Below are positions 6,348 through 12,086 of a stretch of 12,086 nt of DNA, one piece after another. Within the stretch, counting starts at the first letter, position 1; the number at the start of each line of letters is the position of its first letter. Made by a program: the position numbers and the translations under genes. Below the pieces are notes generated by a model. The model ran no database searches, had not been told where the DNA came from, and saw only the letters and a program-made list of their open reading frames with translations. Location: the NCBI GenBank assembly GCA_009785045.1, contig WQXC01000045.1, positions 1 to 12,086 on the forward strand. The letters run 5' to 3'. The stretch comes from Treponema sp. (GTDB lineage: Bacteria; Spirochaetota; Spirochaetia; Treponematales; Breznakiellaceae).

Positions 6348-9300
6348 CTACCAATCGGGTTTGTACACTCTTAATTGTTCAATATAGAAAATAGCTGTTC
6401 CATCGACCCAGTGCTCTTCTATTGATCTCGTCGATTTTACCCTTATGGCAGCAGGATTATCCTGGGAAACATATTTTATTTCTGCCGCATTTTCCTCAGT
6501 TACATATATGAATGTTTGAAAATCCCACCATTCCCCAAGATGATGACTAGTATATAACGGTTCAAAATCTGTATGGTTCATATTAAGTATAATATGACCG
6601 CCAGCCGCAGACATATATTTTCCGCGAATTTCAATCATTTCTCCGCCCTGGAAGTCTATTCCTACACCTGTACCTGCGTGTTCATTAGTTATATCCCAAA
6701 TATCAATACCTGCACCCCAGTCTGCAATCGAAGTAACTTTAAGTTTATTTAAACCACCTTCATTAATTACTTCCAGGATTACATGTTCATTAAGTGCACC
6801 GCCGGTTCCCAGTGGCGCGCCATCCCTAAATACATCTGTATATAACTTATCATAAGTGTCTTTTACCCCATGCGGTGCATCTTTAAGTAATTTTGCTAAA
6901 TCTAAATATGTCGTTCCTGCATACGCATTAATTGTGCATGTATTGTGATAACCGCCGTCTACAGCAATTGTAGAAATTGTGGTTTGACCTGTGGAGTGAA
7001 CTGTTACAGTACCATCTTGTGTAACTGTAGCAACATTTTCATCACTGGAAGCCCAAATAAAGTTTCTAGGTATATCCCATGGACTTGACCATGTCCAGAA
7101 TTTATAAACATCTCCAACAAGGAAATTTAGTGTGCCGCCTGCATATTCCAGCCCGCCATTTTGCATTAAAGGTTTGACTGTTACAGTACATGTTGCAGAA
7201 TGAACGCCATCTGCGGTTTTGGCAGTAATTGTTACTTCGGTGCCATCTTGACCATTGGAACCGCCGCTTACAGCAGTTATAAATCCAGAATTACTGACTG
7301 TTGCTATTGCTGGATTACTGGAAGTCCAAATTACTGTCTTAAATGTGGCATTATTTGGCAAAACAGTGGCAATTAGTGTACTATCGGTCTGACCTGTAGT
7401 CATTTCTAGACTAGATTTATTCAAACTAATGCTAGTAGCATCAACAACTGAGCCTCCGCCGGTGTAATTAGCAGTAATTTCTACATTGCCGGTAAATGTA
7501 ACGGTTGTAGTTCTACTAGATGCATCCGCAGCTGTGCCGCCTGTTACTGTCCAGCCGGAAAAAGTAAAGCCATTTATGTCTGCAGCAGTTACTGTAACTG
7601 GATAATCAGAATAATAATGTCCTGTCCAGGTTCCGCCAGCCGGTTTTGGAGTAACTGTATTTATTTTTGTGGCTAAATTATTCATTATTGCCCCGCCAGC
7701 TTTGGCAGACAGGGTTACATTACTTAAATTACCTGCACTTATATTAAAATATTGCGGTAATAAGTTATTAACCATTGCAGATCTAATATTAAGCATGTAG
7801 GATTTCATATTGCCAATATGCCAATCAAAGCTACCGCCACCCCATCTTTGTGCATTATCTACCATAATCGGTCTGTAAATATCTGCTAATCTGTCTAATT
7901 CAGTTACGTTAGAGTTATAATCAAAGACAACATTGTATAAGTCCATCATTGTGGTAACAAACTGCTTTGCAAAATCAGGATTTTGCATTAAATTAACAAA
8001 TATTCTGGCATTCTCATGGTTTTTATGCTCACCGTTAATAAGTTTTTCAAATGCGTTTCCTACATTATTTTGACCTGTAATACTGCCGGCAGAATAAATT
8101 CCCATGGAAAATTCGGTGTCGTACATCATAAAGCGCCATTTAGTGTCTCCGTAAGGAATATTAGATGGCTCTGCAGTTCGTACTCTCCATATCCGGTAAT
8201 TATTTTGCGGCCAGTCTTCGTTGTAGATATACATTTGAGCGGCAAAGTAATCGATATAGCTGTCAATATCAAAAACATTACAGAAAGCGGTGTAATTTGC
8301 CGGGTTGGTCATATCCATTAACCCCAGATCGCGCATTGTGTCATAAAGCACTTGGTCTGTTGCTTCATCACCTTCATCAAGTCCGGCTGCTGTAAAAATA
8401 ACGACGTTATTTCTGCTATTGGCATAACCTTTGTATTCCAGGAAGCGATCGCTGTGTCTTTCCTGCATGTTATAAACGCCCCAGTATTCTCCGTTAAGGT
8501 ATACGATACACGGTGTTCCGGCTTGTGTTATAAAAGCGCGATCTGTTAAGAGACTTTGAATGAATACATCGCGTACTTTTGTTTCTTGTGCATCGTTTCC
8601 GCCGTTTCTAAGAATAAAATCTCTATATCTTGTGGTGGGTGTTGTCCCATCTCTTTGAACGGCATCAGGGATAAGTTGATAATTTAAGTCGCTTGTGCCG
8701 TATTCTCCCCTAAAATATACGTTAAAACTTTTTTGACCAAGCCCTCTTGACCATCCGCCGCGTACACGAATACCGGCTCCCTGAGTAATTACAGCTTTTC
8801 TTGATGAGTCAAAATATTCAAACGATGTTTCACGTTCTCTTTCTCTTCCGCTTAACCTAAAGTTGTACTCATTACCCGAAGGACTTTGCCAATAATTCCA
8901 ACGATTACCAGCATCTCCACGAACATAAATGCCATGCTCTACATCTAACAGGTTAAATGGGTCTGTAACAAGAGAAATAACCGGATGATTTCCGTAATTT
9001 GCAAGATTATCTCCAATAAAGAAGGTACGAGTAACTACGTCGCCAACTTTTCCTGCAGAATCAACTACGACAGCGCGAATAACTGTAGCTTTTGGGATTA
9101 GATTATAACTATTGTCATATGGGTGATGTACCAGCGGCGCATGACCTCTTGGGTCATCTTGAACCATATAAAATTGTTCAGTATTTGTATTTGTTGCCAG
9201 AAGATTCGGCTGTCCGTTACGACTTACTATATAAATGGGAACAGTGTATTGAAATGTCCGACCTGCAACAAGATTTTGCGGATCGGGAATACTGCCATCT

Positions 9301-9539
9301 ATCGAATAATAGATAGTTCCTTCAAGCGACGACATTGTAAGGCTGAATGCTGAAGCATACAAGCCGCTGGCATGAGAAAAGGTAAGTCCTCTTGTTTGCC
9401 CGCCATGTGGGTTGTTATACTCGCCGTTTTCGCCTTTATCTTTATCATCATCCGGAGGCGGACAAGCTGTAAACAAGCAAAAACTTGCAATTAATAAAAA
9501 GCAAAAGAACGATTTGATTGTAATAAGTTTCTTATTCAT
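6348..9539 (-). CDS. CotH-kinase-like multidomain surface lipoprotein
   Basis: The protein has 1063 residues. Residues 1-26 form a lipoprotein signal with lipobox FTAC (lipidated Cys26), followed by an acidic linker. Residues 50-176 resemble the chitobiase/hexosaminidase C-terminal-type domain (FSHASGLY, IYYSIDGSIPDP). Residues about 185-595 match CotH kinase-like proteins: GIRVRGGWSRGLGQKSFNVY (256-275), VYLNGEYWGVYNMQER (346-361) and WRFMMYDTEFSMG (468-480), whose Asp474 is a candidate metal or catalytic residue. Then come a bacterial repeat-type module (GFTFSGWTV near 657), a Big2-like Ig domain (about 699-789), a second such domain (about 795-873), and a C-terminal beta-rich region ending FYIEQLRVYKPDW, resembling carbohydrate-binding modules. 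CotH proteins are secreted atypical protein kinases in the known members; activity here is inferred. It is the second gene of a unit, with a 14-bp gap and its own AAGGAG site. Membrane-anchored display outside the cytoplasm is expected. Confidence 0.88.
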   Translation of the reverse strand: MNKKLITIKSFFCFLLIASFCLFTACPPPDDDKDKGENGEYNNPHGGQTRGLTFSHASGLYASAFSLTMSSLEGTIYYSIDGSIPDPQNLVAGRTFQYTVPIYIVSRNGQPNLLATNTNTEQFYMVQDDPRGHAPLVHHPYDNSYNLIPKATVIRAVVVDSAGKVGDVVTRTFFIGDNLANYGNHPVISLVTDPFNLLDVEHGIYVRGDAGNRWNYWQSPSGNEYNFRLSGRERERETSFEYFDSSRKAVITQGAGIRVRGGWSRGLGQKSFNVYFRGEYGTSDLNYQLIPDAVQRDGTTPTTRYRDFILRNGGNDAQETKVRDVFIQSLLTDRAFITQAGTPCIVYLNGEYWGVYNMQERHSDRFLEYKGYANSRNNVVIFTAAGLDEGDEATDQVLYDTMRDLGLMDMTNPANYTAFCNVFDIDSYIDYFAAQMYIYNEDWPQNNYRIWRVRTAEPSNIPYGDTKWRFMMYDTEFSMGIYSAGSITGQNNVGNAFEKLINGEHKNHENARIFVNLMQNPDFAKQFVTTMMDLYNVVFDYNSNVTELDRLADIYRPIMVDNAQRWGGGSFDWHIGNMKSYMLNIRSAMVNNLLPQYFNISAGNLSNVTLSAKAGGAIMNNLATKINTVTPKPAGGTWTGHYYSDYPVTVTAADINGFTFSGWTVTGGTAADASSRTTTVTFTGNVEITANYTGGGSVVDATSISLNKSSLEMTTGQTDSTLIATVLPNNATFKTVIWTSSNPAIATVSNSGFITAVSGGSNGQDGTEVTITAKTADGVHSATCTVTVKPLMQNGGLEYAGGTLNFLVGDVYKFWTWSSPWDIPRNFIWASSDENVATVTQDGTVTVHSTGQTTISTIAVDGGYHNTCTINAYAGTTYLDLAKLLKDAPHGVKDTYDKLYTDVFRDGAPLGTGGALNEHVILEVINEGGLNKLKVTSIADWGAGIDIWDITNEHAGTGVGIDFQGGEMIEIRGKYMSAAGGHIILNMNHTDFEPLYTSHHLGEWWDFQTFIYVTEENAAEIKYVSQDNPAAIRVKSTRSIEEHWVDGTAIFYIEQLRVYKPDW

Positions 9540-9545
9540 ATTTTA

Positions 9546-9551
9546 CTCCTT
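9546..9551 (-). promoter_or_regulatory. Ribosome binding site of the cotH-like gene
   Basis: AAGGAG (9551 to 9546) lies 6 bases before the ATG at 9539, inside the 14-bp gap after the upstream stop codon. This spacing supports the start and coupled translation of the two genes. Confidence 0.85.
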
Positions 9552-9553
9552 AA

Positions 9554-11755
9554 TTATGGTAATATTGGTTCGCCAGTAATGGGATTCCACGCACCATGAG
9601 CACTGTTTTTAGGTCTATTGAGCTCATGAGCCGGTAAATAAGCCGTAATAGCTGCAGTACCACCGCCAGTTACATGTTCAAGGTATACAATACGCTCAAA
9701 ATCATCTGCGTTATTATTGCTGTCAGTAAGCGCTTTACGGCGAAGTCCCACTTGTTTTGTCATATTATTAAATGTTGCTCCTTCAAACCCTCGTACCGCT
9801 TGATTATTTCCAGTACCATTCATAGCACCAATCATGTCGATATAACCAGTAATTGGATTGCCTCCATTTGCAGTAAAGGGATTCGGTACATCAAGCAGCG
9901 TTTGACTATTAATAAGCGCAACTTTAACTGCTCTATTGTTTAAAAATAATTCAGAATCCAGAATATCGCCATCTGCATCATCAAATGTAAGCGCAGGATA
10001 TGGACAATCATCTGCATGCGGCGTTTGTGCATCACTAATTATTAAATATGAGGTATAAGGCTGTAACATTCCCGATAAATCAATTTTTTTCCATGGCGCA
10101 TCTTCTGTAGCGGTTGCCAAAGGATCACCATTAGCGTTTGTGCTATACCCTGAAGCGTACTGTACAGAATATGTACCTAAATCAATAGGTTCGGCTGTAT
10201 TGTTATACAACTCTACAAAGCTGCGGTTAATATTACCATCGAAGCCAGCTCCAATTTGCAAAATCATGAGTTTTGCTGTTCCTGTTGGCCATTCTGGTTC
10301 CTGTGGTTCCGGGAACGGATCCCATGCATTGTCTCCGCTAAATCTTGGTCTATATTGTGCTAATTGATCGTTTGTAGTACCGGAAGTGCGATAATCAATT
10401 CTTGTAAAGTCTGTATTATTGTTGTCACTATCAACAAGTGAACTACGGCGGGCAGCAGCCTGCTTGGAAATAGGATTAAACAAAGCGCCTTCAAAAGCAT
10501 CTACGGCAGATGCGCTGCTATTATAAGCGCCAAGCATATCAACATAACCTACTGCATTTCCTCCTGTCATGACTAACGGATTTACAACAGTAAGTATGCT
10601 CTGATTCTCCATTAAAGCGATCTTAAAACCATTATTGCTTAAAGAAAAAGTATCAACAGTTTGATCGGCACTATCAATAAATAATCTATTATCAGCGTGA
10701 ACTGTACCTAACGGTCCTCTAATAAGGTACGAACCTTTTGCAGGAATGCTTCCTGTCAGATTAATTTTAGTCCAATTTGTTCCTGTTGTGCCATATTGCA
10801 AAGAAAATGTGCTTAAATTAATGGGATCATCGGTATTGTTGTATAATTCCACAAAACTGCGTGTAATAGCGCCATCAGTAGACGCGCCAGCCTGTAAAAT
10901 TAATAACTTTGTTGCATGTGTGCTCTTTGCTCCTGCAACTGTATCTGGAATTACTGGGGGCTCTGCTGGCTCTGCAAAGGGGTTCCATCCGCCTGCGCTG
11001 GAGTTTCTGGGTTTACGGACATCGATTTCTTCGTTGGTCATGCCGCCAGAAGCGTATCTTGCCGCTTCAAAGTCTTCATTGTTATTATCGGTATCGATAA
11101 GATCCATGCGGCGGACTGCTTCTGATGCAGAACAGCGGGCAGGAGCGGTTTCAAAACCAAATATCTGGTCGCGTCCCTGATAATTATTCGCTGCGCCGAC
11201 CATATCGATATAACCAGCAACAGGTTTTCCGCTGTTAGCGGTAAAGGGGTTCTGAACAGTTAAAGCATCTGCACTTTTAATTAAAGCAATTTTAAACGCT
11301 CTGTTGCTTAAAGCTAAATTGTTATCGTTAATATCACCAAAACCATCAGCTATAATGTGACGGGTACCGCTGATATTATCATGCTTAGCGCCCAAAATAA
11401 GTAAGGAGCCTTTTGCCGGTATTGTTTTGCCTTCAAGCGATATTCTTTTCCAGGCGCCATCTTCTGTAGCGTTATTTGGCGCGCTCGCTTCACTGGTTCC
11501 ATCGGCAAAATACAACCCTACTCCATCAAGACTTAAAGCTCCATTAGTGGTGTTATACAATTCTACGAAAGAATGTGATACGCCAGCCGGAGAACCGCTG
11601 CTACCGCTGTTTCCGTATGCCTGCAGAATAACAACCTTACCTGCAAGGTTTACCGGTTTATTATCGGGATCATCATCAGGATCGATACATCCTGTTAAGA
11701 GCAGACCGGCAAGCAAAATTGCCAAAACCGCAAACATATACCTGAATTTTTTCAT
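9554..11755 (-). CDS. Lipoprotein with three lamin-tail-like repeats
   Basis: The protein has 733 residues. MKKFRYMFAVLAILLAGLLL followed by TGC gives a clear lipoprotein signal, with Cys23 lipidated and an acidic DPDDDPDN linker after it. Three repeats follow (about 40-262, 283-483 and 495-730). Each opens with K-[VL]-[VLM]-ILQ, then SFVELYN(T/N)T, an L-S or D-L strand, W-K-(R/K)-I-x-L, and PAKGS or similar before a short beta strand. That order is typical of lamin-tail (LTD) beta domains. Each repeat then has a second half with N(N/R)xxK(I/V)AL, GY(I/V)DM(V/L/I)GA and an Asp/Asn cluster, and the first two end in W(N/D)PFxEP. The start at 11755 is chosen over an ATG at 11836 because AAGGAG precedes it by 7 bases and the signal peptide begins there. 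LTD modules are usually secreted binding or scaffolding domains; the ligand is unknown. It leads the unit with the CotH-like gene. Confidence 0.88.
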   Translation of the reverse strand: MKKFRYMFAVLAILLAGLLLTGCIDPDDDPDNKPVNLAGKVVILQAYGNSGSSGSPAGVSHSFVELYNTTNGALSLDGVGLYFADGTSEASAPNNATEDGAWKRISLEGKTIPAKGSLLILGAKHDNISGTRHIIADGFGDINDNNLALSNRAFKIALIKSADALTVQNPFTANSGKPVAGYIDMVGAANNYQGRDQIFGFETAPARCSASEAVRRMDLIDTDNNNEDFEAARYASGGMTNEEIDVRKPRNSSAGGWNPFAEPAEPPVIPDTVAGAKSTHATKLLILQAGASTDGAITRSFVELYNNTDDPINLSTFSLQYGTTGTNWTKINLTGSIPAKGSYLIRGPLGTVHADNRLFIDSADQTVDTFSLSNNGFKIALMENQSILTVVNPLVMTGGNAVGYVDMLGAYNSSASAVDAFEGALFNPISKQAAARRSSLVDSDNNNTDFTRIDYRTSGTTNDQLAQYRPRFSGDNAWDPFPEPQEPEWPTGTAKLMILQIGAGFDGNINRSFVELYNNTAEPIDLGTYSVQYASGYSTNANGDPLATATEDAPWKKIDLSGMLQPYTSYLIISDAQTPHADDCPYPALTFDDADGDILDSELFLNNRAVKVALINSQTLLDVPNPFTANGGNPITGYIDMIGAMNGTGNNQAVRGFEGATFNNMTKQVGLRRKALTDSNNNADDFERIVYLEHVTGGGTAAITAYLPAHELNRPKNSAHGAWNPITGEPILP

Positions 11756-11762
11756 AAAGAGA

Positions 11763-11768
11763 CTCCTT
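11763..11768 (-). promoter_or_regulatory. Ribosome binding site deciding the lamin-tail gene start
   Basis: AAGGAG (11768 to 11763) is 7 bases before the ATG at 11755. The alternative ATG at 11836 would put 27 charged residues before the signal peptide and has no comparable motif. Confidence 0.88.
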
Positions 11769-11876
11769 GAAATATTTTTAGCCAATATTCGTGGCTGTAG
11801 AGACGATTTTTTATTGGTGCTGACTGTTGGGCGCATTAACGCACCGTTGCGAGTGCATTTAACAACGGTAGATATT

Positions 11877-11890
11877 GGGGGGGGGGGGGG
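11877..11890. repeat. Homopolymer run of 14 G
   Basis: Fourteen G on the plus strand read as poly-C on the strand of the lamin-tail gene, about 120 bases before its ATG. Runs of this length slip easily in replication and in sequencing. A 13-G run stands at the matching place in the second repeat copy (12053-12065). Confidence 0.85.
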
Positions 11891-11935
11891 AATTTAAAGG
11901 GGAAAGTTTTTTTTTTTGTAAAAATACTTTTTTTT

Positions 11936-12083
11936 CCTCCATTTTAAATTTTTTTAAGCCATATTCGTGGGTGTAGAAACGATTTTTTTTTTGTGGTTAC
12001 TGTTTGGGGCATTAAAGCACCGTTGGGAGTTCATTTAAAAAAGGTAGATATTGGGGGGGGGGGGGTAATTCAAAGGGAAAGTT
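11936..12083. repeat. Imperfect direct repeat, degraded copy 2, at the window end
   Basis: The order of blocks is the same as in 11763-11907, but with many differences that tend to lengthen homopolymers (for example longer T, A and G runs). It is either a decayed duplicate or low-quality sequence from a contig end. No gene is visible in 11756-12086. Confidence 0.65.
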
Positions 12084-12086
12084 CTA

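Larger units (their letters stand above)
11763..11907. repeat. Imperfect direct repeat upstream of the lipoprotein unit, copy 1
   Basis: This leader sequence, directly upstream of the lamin-tail gene, is repeated as a degraded copy at 11936-12083. Recognisable shared blocks are ATTCGTGG, GTAGA.ACGATTTTTT, GCACCGTTG and GGTAGATATTG followed by a long G run. A 7-bp inverted repeat (11843-11849 with 11863-11869) sits in copy 1 only and could be a leader hairpin or an operator. I see no convincing promoter. Confidence 0.7.

Noticed and set aside
10746..11180. Plus-strand open frame of 144 codons
   Set aside because: It is antisense to repeats 1 and 2 of the lamin-tail protein; a similar antisense frame recurs opposite another repeat, as expected from the repeats themselves.
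11781..11876. Promoter of the lipoprotein unit
   Set aside because: No pair of -35 and -10 hexamers with acceptable spacing stands out on the minus strand, so none is annotated.
11427..11897. Plus-strand open frame of 156 codons opposite the lamin-tail gene
   Set aside because: It overlaps the signal peptide and first repeat of a well supported gene, has no recognisable domain and ends in the poly-G run.

Overview
The window looks like a chromosomal segment of a host-associated spirochaete, most likely Treponema-like. The evidence is two large lipoproteins with loose, spirochaete-style lipoboxes, a pyruvate phosphate dikinase (usual in organisms with pyrophosphate-linked glycolysis), moderately AT-rich codon use and strong GGAGG-type ribosome binding sites. 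No rRNA, tRNA or phylogenetic marker is present, so this assignment is an inference from gene style.

Layout from left to right. Positions 1-549 are non-coding and packed with G/C-run palindromes and direct repeats. They end in a clear rho-independent terminator (470-507, minus strand) for ppdK. The ppdK gene (550-3528, minus) encodes a full-length pyruvate phosphate dikinase followed by an unusual Lys/Ala/Pro-rich histone-H1-like tail, built on a 60-bp tandem DNA repeat. An 81-bp divergent spacer carries a near-consensus promoter for ppdK. The helicase gene (3610-6222, plus) encodes an HrpA-like DEAH-box RNA helicase; it has no visible Shine-Dalgarno sequence and may be leaderless. The 125-bp convergent spacer (6223-6347) is almost filled by a long palindrome related to the one at 13-208.

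Positions 6348-11755 (minus) form a two-gene transcription unit with a 14-bp gap. The promoter-proximal gene encodes a lipoprotein with three lamin-tail-like repeats. The distal gene encodes a CotH-kinase-like lipoprotein with a chitobiase C-terminal-type domain, bacterial Ig-like domains and a probable carbohydrate-binding-type C-terminus. CotH and lamin-tail modules often occur in one polypeptide, so this pair is best read as a split secreted system acting at the cell surface. Upstream, 11756-12086 holds two imperfect copies of a roughly 145-bp sequence, each with a 13-14 G run. This could be a phase-variable leader or an end-of-contig artefact.

The most interesting points are the histone-like tail on ppdK with a possible internal start, the dispersed long-palindrome family, the CotH/lamin-tail pair, the poly-G leader, and a short repetitive insertion in the helicase coding sequence.
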